64,000 bases of DNA, taken from the NCBI RefSeq assembly GCF_040932035.1, contig NZ_JBFRBB010000001.1:1488001-1552000 (forward strand). Direction: 5' to 3'. Origin of the DNA: Hoeflea_A sp040932035. GTDB taxonomy: Bacteria > Pseudomonadota > Alphaproteobacteria > Rhizobiales > Rhizobiaceae. Numbering within the stretch: the first letter of the stretch is position 1; each line of letters begins with the position of its first letter. Position numbers and translations under genes: made by a program. Positions 7,197 to 14,909 of the stretch are shown piece by piece. The notes below the pieces were generated by a model, which searched no databases, had not been told where the DNA came from, and saw nothing but the letters and a program-made list of their open reading frames with translations.

Positions 7197-8525
7197 ATGA
7201 GCAGCACCCGAAAAGACACCGATCTCATCATGGTGGTCACCAGCGATATTGCCGGACAGTTGCGCGGCAAGGCCATGACCTATGGAGCCCGCAGGGAGCG
7301 TGCCCATATCGGCGTCGGCTGGACGCCGACCAATATCTTCCAGACGACGTTCGGGCCGATTGCCGACACGCCATGGGGGGCCTTCGGCGACTTGATGCTG
7401 AGGCCGGATTTTTCAACATTGGTTGACGTCGATATCCCCGAATACGGGGTGGACGAGTCATTTGTTATCGGGGATGTCCTCACGCTCGACGACCGGCACT
7501 GGGACTGCTGCCTGCGTAGCCAGCTGGCGAGCGCCATCCAAACTTTGCGTGAAAAACACGGTCTGGTCCTGACCGTCGCCTTTGAACACGAGTTTCATTT
7601 CTCAGGCTGCGAGGGGCAGGATGGGCTCGGTTACTCACTGCGCGCGCTGCGTCGTATGGGTGTGTTTCCCGACCGGCTGATGGATACGATCAAAAGGGCA
7701 GGGCTGGCCCCGGATACATTTTCGCCCGAATTCGGACCGGCGCAGTGCGAAGTCACCGTCAAGCCCAACGATGCGCTGAGGGCGGCGGACGATGCGGTCG
7801 TTCTTCGCGAGATGACCAGGGCCGTGGCGCGTGGTCTGGATGCACGGGCAAGCTTTGCGCCCATCCTTGATCCCGAGAGTGTCGGAAACGGCGTCCATGT
7901 CCATTTCTCAATTCAGGATGTCGATGGCCACCAGGTCGACTATGACGAGGAACGCCCCTACTGCGTTTCGGAAACCGCCGGGGCCTTCGTTGCCGGACTT
8001 CTCAAATACATGCCGGATTATCTTTGTATGACCGCACCATCGGTCGCATCTTATATGCGGCTGACGCCGCATCGCTGGAGTGCGGCTTTCAACAATTTCG
8101 GTATCCAGGACCGGGAAGCCGCGGTGCGCATCTGTCCCGTCTTCAGGGAGAGTGAAGAAGAAGATGTGTCGAAGAAATTCCATTTCGAGTACCGCGCCGG
8201 CGATGCGGCAGCGAGCCCCTATCTGTTTCTTGCAGCGCTTGTTCGCGCCGGAACCAGCGGCCTCGATGAAGCCCTGACAACGCCACATGCAACCAGTTCA
8301 GATCTGACAACTGCCGCTGAGGCTGAACTTGCCGATTTGGGCGTGGAACACCTTTCGCAGTCGCTTGCGGATGCGTTGGACAAGCTGTCGCAAAGCGAGT
8401 GGGCGAGGCAAGCCTTTGGCGAAACGCTGGTCGATGCCTATCTGCGTCACAAGCGTTGCGAGGTCGACCAGCTCAAGGATTTGTCGGATGCCGACATTTG
8501 CGCGAAATATGCGGCAGCCTACTAA
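7197..8525 (+). CDS. Glutamine-synthetase-like gamma-glutamyl ligase (second, divergent)
   Basis: 442 residues with the GS catalytic fold but clearly divergent from the first copy. Seen: SDIAGQLRGKAM (16-27), metal-site FEHEFHF (129-135), EFGPAQCEVTVKP (178-190), nucleotide HxH in GNGVHVHFS (230-238), DREAAVRICP as the substrate-arginine loop, and FEYRAGDAAASPYLFLAAL. No adenylylation-site tyrosine motif is recognisable. The start has an upstream GAGGATGAT ribosome site. It lies 137 bases after the alcohol dehydrogenase on the same strand, so it is either the last gene of the operon or has its own control through the dyad at 7128-7152. Confidence 0.82.
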   Translation: MSSTRKDTDLIMVVTSDIAGQLRGKAMTYGARRERAHIGVGWTPTNIFQTTFGPIADTPWGAFGDLMLRPDFSTLVDVDIPEYGVDESFVIGDVLTLDDRHWDCCLRSQLASAIQTLREKHGLVLTVAFEHEFHFSGCEGQDGLGYSLRALRRMGVFPDRLMDTIKRAGLAPDTFSPEFGPAQCEVTVKPNDALRAADDAVVLREMTRAVARGLDARASFAPILDPESVGNGVHVHFSIQDVDGHQVDYDEERPYCVSETAGAFVAGLLKYMPDYLCMTAPSVASYMRLTPHRWSAAFNNFGIQDREAAVRICPVFRESEEEDVSKKFHFEYRAGDAAASPYLFLAALVRAGTSGLDEALTTPHATSSDLTTAAEAELADLGVEHLSQSLADALDKLSQSEWARQAFGETLVDAYLRHKRCEVDQLKDLSDADICAKYAAAY

Positions 8526-8564
8526 AACGTTGTGAAACCGGAATATATTTCGCAGAAATAACTT

Positions 8565-8869
8565 CTAGAGCGTGTCTTGCTTAGATTGAAGCATTTGATG
8601 GCTGACAATCGGTTCACTCGGCTAGGCGCGTCGCGCAGCGCGATGTGGTGCATCGTGCAAGCGGCGCAACAACGCCGATGGGCCGATTGTCCGCCACCCT
8701 TGAAAGGACGATGTTGTTGAAATTCAGAGATAAATGGGCCGGGCGATTTTGCCCGCTGACTGCGTTGGCTCACGCTTGTGGTGGGCCCGCACCACGGCGC
8801 GCAACCCGCCTTGTCAGCGACTAAAATCGCCTCGGTCAAATGCTTCAATCTAAGCAAGACACGCTCTAG
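8565..8869. mobile_element. 305-bp MITE-like element with 34-bp terminal inverted repeats
   Basis: Bases 8565-8598 and 8836-8869 are perfect 34-bp inverted copies (outer ends CTAGAGCGTGTCTTGC). Inside are two more dyads: GACAATCGG (8604-8612) with CCGATTGTC (8683-8691), and an 18-base pair with 15 matches, 8743-8760 with 8813-8830, which encloses GTGGTG (8778-8783) / CACCAC (8790-8795). The whole can fold as an outer stem with two hairpin arms. There is no transposase and no convincing protein. The terminal CTAG or TA may be the target duplication, as used by IS5- or IS630-type transposases, so a non-autonomous element moved in trans is the best reading. It sits between the GS-like gene and a GGDEF gene. 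Confidence 0.75.
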
Positions 8870-8881
8870 CGAATTGAAATA

Positions 8882-9931
8882 TCACTTCTTTCTGTAAAGA
8901 AGCCAGTCCTTGAAGGCTTTGCCGTTGCCGGCCGGTATCTCCGAAAAACGCGTAACGCGATTGCGTCCGCTGTTTTTGGATGCGTAAAGCGCCTGATCCG
9001 TCTTGCGGTAAAGTTCGGTGGAATCGGTAGCTTCCGACCCCATGCAGACACCGAGCGATATCGTTACCGGGCCATAATCGATGCCTGTTTTGTTGTTGAT
9101 GAACTTTTTTTCTTCCACCGCTGCCCGAACCCGTTCGGCCGCTTCGCAGGCCTCTTGTTCAGTTGTGTCCTTTTGGGCAATAGCAAATTCTTCACCGCCA
9201 ATGCGGGCGATGAAGGCCTCTTCGCCCAAAGTGTTCCGCAATATGCCGGCAACATAGGACAGGATCTTGTCGCCGATGATGTGCCCGAAGGTGTCATTGA
9301 TACGCTTGAAATGATCGATATCGGCGAAAATCAGGCCGGAATACATGGCGCACTTCTTGTCACCGTGAACTTCGGCAATATGGGAATCGAAGGCGCGACG
9401 ATTGGCCAGTTTTGTCAGCGGGTCCGTGTTCGCCAGCTTTTTATAGCGTTCCAGCTCGGAGTTGATTTTCTTGATTTCCACCGACTTCTCGTTCATCGAA
9501 TTCACAACTTTCTTGCCGTGATCAATGGTCGTATCGGTGGCATCTGACAGTATTCTGACAATTTGATTGAGCAGCCTGCCATCGCTGTGGTCCGGATCGG
9601 TGATTTTTTCGGACGTATCGCCCAGCACTTTGCCGTAGCGCTGCAGCGATGTTTGCTCATCGCGCAGCAGCGTAAGCACGCTCTTTATCTGGGAGGTGAT
9701 GCGGCTTTGCGCTTCCTCGAATACACCCTCGCCATGATGGTGGGCAAAATAGCGGCGGCCGAGTTTGTCGAGATCCTCTTGCGTCGCGCTGCTGCCCAAT
9801 CGGTTCAGTTCCTTGCTCAGTTCCTGGTTGGTGCCCGTGACGGCTTCATAAAACAGTTCATAGTTTCGCGGCAGGCCGGCTACACCTTGCTCGCTCATCA
9901 TCATCACAATTCTTTTGGCGGTATCTGTCAT
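8882..9931 (-). CDS. GGDEF-domain diguanylate cyclase
   Basis: 349 residues from ATG 9931 (a GTG two codons upstream is possible). Residues 1-165 are soluble and helical with a coiled-coil run before the domain; no membrane helix. The GGDEF domain spans about 168-335: DPLTKLANRR (170-179), FADIDHFKRINDTFGH (202-217) and the active loop GGEEF (245-249). The RxxD inhibitory site expected just upstream is absent (LGEE instead), so product inhibition through that site is not expected. Predicted to make cyclic di-GMP from GTP. No EAL domain. It is transcribed away from the coiled-coil gene across a palindrome-rich spacer. Confidence 0.9.
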   Translation of the reverse strand: MTDTAKRIVMMMSEQGVAGLPRNYELFYEAVTGTNQELSKELNRLGSSATQEDLDKLGRRYFAHHHGEGVFEEAQSRITSQIKSVLTLLRDEQTSLQRYGKVLGDTSEKITDPDHSDGRLLNQIVRILSDATDTTIDHGKKVVNSMNEKSVEIKKINSELERYKKLANTDPLTKLANRRAFDSHIAEVHGDKKCAMYSGLIFADIDHFKRINDTFGHIIGDKILSYVAGILRNTLGEEAFIARIGGEEFAIAQKDTTEQEACEAAERVRAAVEEKKFINNKTGIDYGPVTISLGVCMGSEATDSTELYRKTDQALYASKNSGRNRVTRFSEIPAGNGKAFKDWLLYRKK

Positions 9932-10392
9932 GGGCACAGTATTTCTGCTGCAGAGGCCTGAAAGGCGAGAGAGATTTAACGTTCGTCGCGGCTTTTAAAA
10001 GGATGCGGGTAAAGAATTGGAAAAGATTTAACAAAATTGTCGGTTAAAATTTACCGACCGCTGATTGAACGTCAAATGCCCGCAATTCAAGGTTTTGAGA
10101 CCTTGCCGGGGGATTCAGCTTCGGGAGTTTATTTGACTATACGGTAGTAATATTGCTGCGAGATCAACGGGGAGTCGCATTGGCATAAGTAAAAATGAGC
10201 TATCAATTTGCGACACAAAAATTAACGTTAATTTAACTAACGGTTTGATCGTCCACAGAAAATTCATTAGCTCAATAATCGGGCGGTATCTAGGTCCCGG
10301 TGTTAAGAAGCATTTTTCAACAATCACTTGCTGCACGGGAGATATCAAAACTGGTGAGCGGCGGATGCCAGGTTTCACCGAGGAGAACTGTT
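9932..10392. promoter_or_regulatory. AT-rich divergent spacer with a palindrome and a CtrA-like site
   Basis: This 460-base spacer holds no supported gene and is richer in A+T than its surroundings. GTCGGT and ACCGAC flank an 8-base AT core at 10039-10058. AAATTAACGTTAATTT (10219-10234) is a perfect 16-base palindrome, and overlapping it TTAA (10222-10225), seven bases, then TTAAC (10233-10237) matches the alphaproteobacterial CtrA consensus TTAA-N7-TTAAC. The site is about 155 bases before the 10393 start. Binding is inferred, not shown. Confidence 0.5.
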
Positions 10393-10845
10393 ATGAATGC
10401 AACATCGACAACCAGCAATGTCGTTCGGGCAACGCGCTCGGTGGACCAGGCTGAAAAAGTGGTCAACAGCCTCAACGATGTCGTTGAGCGCATGATCAAT
10501 ACAAACCGGACCATGCCGACGAGCAAGTCGGATCACGCCGTAAATCTGTATGATGCGGCGATCCGCGATGCAGTGGCAGATATGGAAAGAATGGAAGCTG
10601 AACGGGGCGCTGCCCAGCAGGTTCTCGAAGAAAGTTTTGCCGAGCGTGAGGCCAAGGTGCGCAATGACATCGCGTTCCATGAGCAGGGGCTCGAAGCGGC
10701 GCGTGAAGAGCTCAAGCAGCTCGGCGTCGAGCACAAGCAACAAAGCCACGAACTCACGTCGCGTTACGACAGCCAGATCAGCGCTGCAATGCGCATGAAA
10801 GAGGCGAACAAGGCGGCGCGCGATATTCTTCTCGGTGACCTTTGA
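10393..10845 (+). CDS. Small coiled-coil protein of unknown function
   Basis: 150 residues from ATG 10393, which has an AGGAGAA ribosome site; an upstream extension to 10300 lacks one. Composition is Glu/Ala/Lys/Gln-rich and about residues 50-145 should be one long helix or coiled coil (segments such as ERMEAERGAAQQVLEE and REELKQLGVEHKQQS). No membrane helix, signal peptide or cysteine. I do not recognise a family. The spacing of charged and hydrophobic residues suggests a scaffold or filament partner. The upstream CtrA-like site and the divergent cyclic-di-GMP synthase hint at a cell-cycle or surface role; this is inference. Confidence 0.7.
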   Translation: MNATSTTSNVVRATRSVDQAEKVVNSLNDVVERMINTNRTMPTSKSDHAVNLYDAAIRDAVADMERMEAERGAAQQVLEESFAEREAKVRNDIAFHEQGLEAAREELKQLGVEHKQQSHELTSRYDSQISAAMRMKEANKAARDILLGDL

Positions 10846-10853
10846 GTCCCGCT

Positions 10854-10892
10854 GCCTCTCGGATGGCGCCGGCAGGGGGGCATCCGGGAGGC
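10854..10892 (+). terminator. Long hairpin after the coiled-coil gene
   Basis: Arms GCCTC-T-CGGATG (10854-10865) and CATCCG-G-GAGGC (10881-10892) pair over eleven positions with one mismatch. There is no U-run, but a canonical terminator follows 26 bases later, so this hairpin may protect the 3' end of the mRNA. Confidence 0.5.
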
Positions 10893-10917
10893 ACCTGCAT
10901 ATAGAAATTCTGACTGG

Positions 10918-10946
10918 ACGGGCGCATCAATTGCGCCCGTTTTTTT
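10918..10946 (+). terminator. Rho-independent terminator before fabD
   Basis: Stem ACGGGCGCA (10918-10926) and TGCGCCCGT (10932-10940), loop of five, then a run of T to 10946. It ends the coiled-coil gene transcript and separates it from the fatty acid synthesis genes. Confidence 0.88.
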
Positions 10947-11114
10947 GGTTTCAACACTATCCCCGATTGATCCGCTTTTGAGGTCCCTTGTGTATTGTCG
11001 ATCATTCGGCAATTCGGCAACGGACGGGTTCCATCTCGCCCTATTCCGGCGGTAGAGCTTGACTTGCGGCCTATTCAGTGGTGTGAGGCGGCAAAACAAA
11101 TTTGGAACTTTCAC

Positions 11115-12050
11115 ATGAGCACTGCATTTACATTCCCCGGTCAGGGCAGCCAGAGCGTTGGCATGGGCAAAGACCTGGCCGATGCGTTTCCCGAGGCGCG
11201 CGCTGTATTTGACGAAGTCGACGACGCGCTCGGACAAAAACTATCGGCACTGATGTGGGACGGTCCCGACGATGAACTGACGCTGACCGCCAACGCCCAG
11301 CCGGCTTTGATGGCGGTTTCCATGGCCACCATGCGTGCGCTCGAAGCAAAAGGATTTTCGTTTGCTGAAAAGGTAGCTTATGTGGCGGGCCATTCCCTGG
11401 GAGAATATTCAGCACTTGCTGCTGCTGGTGCGCTGACGATTGGCGATACGGCACGCCTGCTTCGTGTCCGCGGCAATGCCATGCAGGAAGCGGTTCCGGT
11501 CGGCAAGGGTGCCATGGCGGCCATCATCGGCCTGGAGCAGGATGCGGTTGAGGCCATATGCGCAGAAAGTGCAGCCGGTGGCGTGTGCCAGATTGCGAAT
11601 GACAATGGCGGCGGCCAGCTGGTGATCTCCGGTACCAAGGAAAGCGTCGAAAAAGCCGTTACGCTGGCCAGCGAGAAGGGCGCCAAACGAGCGTTGCTGC
11701 TTCCGGTATCCGCACCGTTCCACTCAGAATTGATGCAGCCGGCTGCGGATGCTATGCGTTCGGCGCTCAGCGACGTACCGCTTCAGGCGCCTGCCGTCCC
11801 GCTGGTTTGCAATGTCCTTGCGCAGCCGGTCACTGACCCGCAGGAAATCAAGGATCTTCTCGTCAGACAGGTCACCGGGCAGGTGCGTTGGCGTGAAACG
11901 GTATCCTGGTTTGCCGCTCACGGTGTAACCGAGGCCTGCGAGGTCGGCGCCGGCAAGGTGCTGACAGGGCTTGCACGGCGCATCGACCGCTCGATATCCG
12001 GAAAGGCCATCAATACGCCACAGGACATTGAGAACTATCTGCAAGGCTGA
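11115..12050 (+). CDS. fabD: Malonyl-CoA:ACP transacylase
   Basis: 311 residues from ATG 11115; a 40-codon in-frame upstream extension is rejected because it has no homology-like features and overlaps the terminator region. Transfers malonyl from CoA to acyl carrier protein for fatty acid elongation. Motifs: FPGQGSQ (7-13), nucleophile S94 in GHSLGEYSA, and catalytic H203 in VSAPFHSELM. First gene of fabD-fabG-acpP-fabF, all on the plus strand; fabG starts 48 bases downstream. Confidence 0.96.
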   Translation: MSTAFTFPGQGSQSVGMGKDLADAFPEARAVFDEVDDALGQKLSALMWDGPDDELTLTANAQPALMAVSMATMRALEAKGFSFAEKVAYVAGHSLGEYSALAAAGALTIGDTARLLRVRGNAMQEAVPVGKGAMAAIIGLEQDAVEAICAESAAGGVCQIANDNGGGQLVISGTKESVEKAVTLASEKGAKRALLLPVSAPFHSELMQPAADAMRSALSDVPLQAPAVPLVCNVLAQPVTDPQEIKDLLVRQVTGQVRWRETVSWFAAHGVTEACEVGAGKVLTGLARRIDRSISGKAINTPQDIENYLQG

Positions 12051-12098
12051 TTGCGGAATCCCGGATCAACCAGCAGCGACTGATCAGAAGGATAAGAA

Positions 12099-12836
12099 AT
12101 GTTTGAACTGAATGGCCGCAAGGCACTGATTACCGGAGCGTCCGGAGGTATCGGCGAGGAAATTGCCCGTGTTTTGCACGCCAATGGAGCGGTGGTCGGT
12201 CTTCACGGAACGCGTATCGAGAAGCTGCAGGCACTTGCCGATGAGCTGGGTGACAACACGCACATCTTCCCCGCTAATCTCTCAGACCGCAAAGAGGTGA
12301 AATCGCTTGCCGGGAAGGCGGAGGAAGAGCTCGGCGGCGTGGACATTCTGGTCAACAATGCAGGTATCACGAGGGACGGTCTGTTCGTCCGGATGTCGGA
12401 CGAGGACTGGGACACGGTTATTAATGTCAATCTGACAGCCGTCTTCAATCTGACCCGTGAACTCACCCATCCGATGATGCGCCGCCGCCACGGCCGCATT
12501 ATCAACATTACATCGGTTGTCGGTGTGACGGGCAATCCGGGACAAGCGAACTACTGCGCGGCCAAGGCCGGCATGATCGGGTTCTCCAAGTCGCTTGCCC
12601 AGGAAATTGCCTCGCGCAACGTCACCGTCAATTGTGTTGCCCCGGGTTTCATTGAATCGGCAATGACCGAAAAGCTCAATGACAAGCAGAAAGATGCGAT
12701 CATGGGTGCCATTCCGATGCGCCGTATGGGCAAGGGATCCGAGGTTGCCTCGGCGATTTCCTACCTGGCGTCGGAGGAGGCGGGCTACATCACCGGACAG
12801 ACAATCCATGTGAATGGCGGAATGGCAATGATATGA
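12099..12836 (+). CDS. fabG: 3-oxoacyl-ACP reductase
   Basis: 245 residues, classical short-chain dehydrogenase. Seen: TGASGGIG cofactor loop (12-19), NNAGITRDG (86-94), and the catalytic S139, Y152 and K156 (YCAAK), plus the usual PGFIESAMT and C-terminal VNGGMAM. Reduces 3-oxoacyl-ACP with NADPH in each elongation cycle. Placement between fabD and acpP supports the fatty acid role over the many SDR paralogues. AAGGATAAGAA precedes the ATG. Confidence 0.96.
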   Translation: MFELNGRKALITGASGGIGEEIARVLHANGAVVGLHGTRIEKLQALADELGDNTHIFPANLSDRKEVKSLAGKAEEELGGVDILVNNAGITRDGLFVRMSDEDWDTVINVNLTAVFNLTRELTHPMMRRRHGRIINITSVVGVTGNPGQANYCAAKAGMIGFSKSLAQEIASRNVTVNCVAPGFIESAMTEKLNDKQKDAIMGAIPMRRMGKGSEVASAISYLASEEAGYITGQTIHVNGGMAMI

Positions 12837-13120
12837 CCCCGATAGCGGGAGAATTTGGTGCGAATTGGCAACTTTAGCTGACTTAGGCGCCAACCGCGAA
12901 AATTCGGGCTTTGCCGCTGACATAAACCGTGTTAATGGCCGCAACCAATGCTGTTTGCAGCCTTTTGGCTGCGATTGCAGACCCGGATGAACCGGGTAAT
13001 CCACAGGTCCGCGTTTTGACGGGGCACATGCGCCGATTTATAAGGCGCTGGAACTTGATTGAGTGACTGCATGCCGCTATCCAAGGCATTGCAAAACATA
13101 TAAGGGTCGAGGATAACGAC
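12837..13120 (+). promoter_or_regulatory. acpP leader region
   Basis: A 284-base gap that probably carries a separate strong promoter for acpP, as acyl carrier protein is needed in far higher amounts than the enzymes. It contains a perfect 6-bp hairpin, GCAGCC (12957-12962) and GGCTGC (12967-12972), without a U-run. No coding sequence is supported. Promoter boxes cannot be assigned with confidence. Confidence 0.35.
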
Positions 13121-13357
13121 ATGAGCGATATCGCAGAACGCGTTAAGAATATTGTTGTCGAGCATCTTGGCGTAGATGCCGAGAAAGTGACAGAGGGTGC
13201 AAGCTTCATCGATGATCTTGGTGCCGATTCCCTCGACACGGTTGAACTGGTTATGGCGTTCGAGGAAGAATTCGGTGTCGAAATCCCCGACGATGCAGCC
13301 GACACGATCCTGACTGTCGGCGACGCCGTCAAATATATTGAAAAGTCTCAGAGCTAG
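13121..13357 (+). CDS. acpP: Acyl carrier protein
   Basis: 78 residues, acidic, with the phosphopantetheine attachment site S37 in LGADSLDTVELVM. Carries growing acyl chains for FabD/FabF/FabG. Length and sequence (MSDIAERVKNIVVEHLGVD) match the housekeeping AcpP rather than the longer nodulation or very-long-chain ACPs of rhizobia. Confidence 0.97.
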   Translation: MSDIAERVKNIVVEHLGVDAEKVTEGASFIDDLGADSLDTVELVMAFEEEFGVEIPDDAADTILTVGDAVKYIEKSQS

Positions 13358-13433
13358 GTTCAGTTAGCGGGGCGAAAATTGTCCCGCATCGCCGTTTGGC
13401 ATGTGGACTTTGGATCATATAGACTATACGCGA

Positions 13434-13456
13434 CAGCCCGGGAAGTTTCCGGGCTG
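13434..13456 (+). promoter_or_regulatory. Hairpin between acpP and fabF
   Basis: CAGCCCGG (13434-13441) pairs with CCGGGCTG (13449-13456) around seven bases. No U-run follows, so it is unlikely to be a full terminator; a partial terminator or an mRNA-stabilising end for the abundant acpP message is plausible. Confidence 0.45.
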
Positions 13457-13549
13457 AATGGTTGTTGTGGCCCTGATTCTTCAATGTGATTTGAGTGTTG
13501 CGGCAGGCAGCAACATGAAACCGGATGCAGGCAGTAGGATGGGAGCACC

Positions 13550-14812
13550 ATGAGGCGGGTTGTAATCACGGGAACCGGCATGGTTTCTCCTCTCGGTGAC
13601 GGCACCGAGGTGACATGGGAAAGGCTGTTGGCGGGCGAAAACGCGGCAGCGAGAATCCAGGAATTCGAAACGGAAGATCTGGCGGCGAAAATTGCCTGCC
13701 GTATTCCGGTCGGAGATGGCAGCGGCGGAACCTACAACCCCGACGCCTATATGGAGCCCAAGGAGCAACGCAAGGTCGATCCGTTTATATGTTATGCGAT
13801 TGCCGCGGCAGATCATGCGCTGGCTGATGCCGGCTGGAAACCTGAAAGCGATGAGGACCAGATAGCAACGGGTGTGCTGATCGGCTCCGGAATTGGCGGA
13901 CTGCAGGGCATCATCGATGCGGGAGACACCCTGAGGGAGCGCGGGCCAAGGCGTGTATCGCCGTTCTTTATCCCCGGCCGTCTTATCAATCTTGCTGCCG
14001 GTCAGGTTTCGATACGGCACAAGCTGCGCGGACCGAACCACTCAGTTGTGACAGCCTGCTCGACCGGCGCCCACGCAATCGGCGACGCCAGCCGGCTAAT
14101 TTCCCTCGGCGATGCCGATGTCATGGTCGCGGGCGGCACCGAATCGCCCATCTGCCGAATTGCCATGGCCGGCTTTGCAGCCTGCAAGGCGCTGTCGACC
14201 TCCTACAATGACGATCCCAAAAGCGCCTCGCGCCCGTATGACGAGGCCCGCGACGGTTTTGTCATGGGCGAGGGTGCCGGTGTCGTCGTGCTTGAGGAGC
14301 TTGAACATGCCAAGGCACGTGGTGCGAAGATTTACGCCGAGGTCATCGGCTACGGTCTTTCCGGCGACGCCTACCACATCACCGCACCGTCGGAAGATGG
14401 CGAAGGCGCCTATCGCTGCATGCAGTCGGCCATGAAACGGGCTAATATCAGCGCCGCTGACATCAACTACATCAACGCCCACGGCACTTCGACAATGGCT
14501 GATACGATCGAGCTCGGTGCGGTTGAACGGCTGGTAGGCGATGCCGCCCCGTCGATTTCAATGTCCTCCACCAAATCCGCAATCGGCCACCTTTTGGGTG
14601 CAGCTGGCGCGGTTGAGGCGATTTTTGCCACTTTGGCGATTCGCGACAATATTGCGCCGCCGACGCTGAACCTGGACAACCCATCAGTTGAAACCCCAAT
14701 CGACCTCGTGCCCAAGGTTGCGCGCAGGCGCGAAATCAACGTCGCCCTGTCCAATTCCTTTGGATTTGGCGGTACAAATGCTTCACTGGTATTGCGGCGG
14801 TATGAGGGATAA
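13550..14812 (+). CDS. fabF: 3-oxoacyl-ACP synthase II
   Basis: 420 residues, condensing enzyme that elongates acyl-ACP with malonyl-ACP. The Cys-His-His triad is C170 (VTACSTGAHA), H311 (NAHGTSTMADT) and H347 (KSAIGHLLGAAG); the C-terminal GFGGTNASLV is typical. A GGGAGCACC element precedes the ATG. Follows acpP by 192 bases and precedes mltG, the standard alphaproteobacterial order. Confidence 0.96.
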   Translation: MRRVVITGTGMVSPLGDGTEVTWERLLAGENAAARIQEFETEDLAAKIACRIPVGDGSGGTYNPDAYMEPKEQRKVDPFICYAIAAADHALADAGWKPESDEDQIATGVLIGSGIGGLQGIIDAGDTLRERGPRRVSPFFIPGRLINLAAGQVSIRHKLRGPNHSVVTACSTGAHAIGDASRLISLGDADVMVAGGTESPICRIAMAGFAACKALSTSYNDDPKSASRPYDEARDGFVMGEGAGVVVLEELEHAKARGAKIYAEVIGYGLSGDAYHITAPSEDGEGAYRCMQSAMKRANISAADINYINAHGTSTMADTIELGAVERLVGDAAPSISMSSTKSAIGHLLGAAGAVEAIFATLAIRDNIAPPTLNLDNPSVETPIDLVPKVARRREINVALSNSFGFGGTNASLVLRRYEG

Positions 14813-14909
14813 AATGACGCAGTTCTGATCCGGACTGCCTTCTGTTGCCATATTCATGTTCATAGTGAGACTGTAATGCAACAGTGATTCCGGAAATAGA
14901 GGATGGATT

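Noticed and set aside
8522..8857. 111-codon minus-strand frame over the inverted-repeat element
   Set aside because: It is encoded mostly by the palindromic repeat, has no ribosome site and a composition unlike neighbouring proteins.
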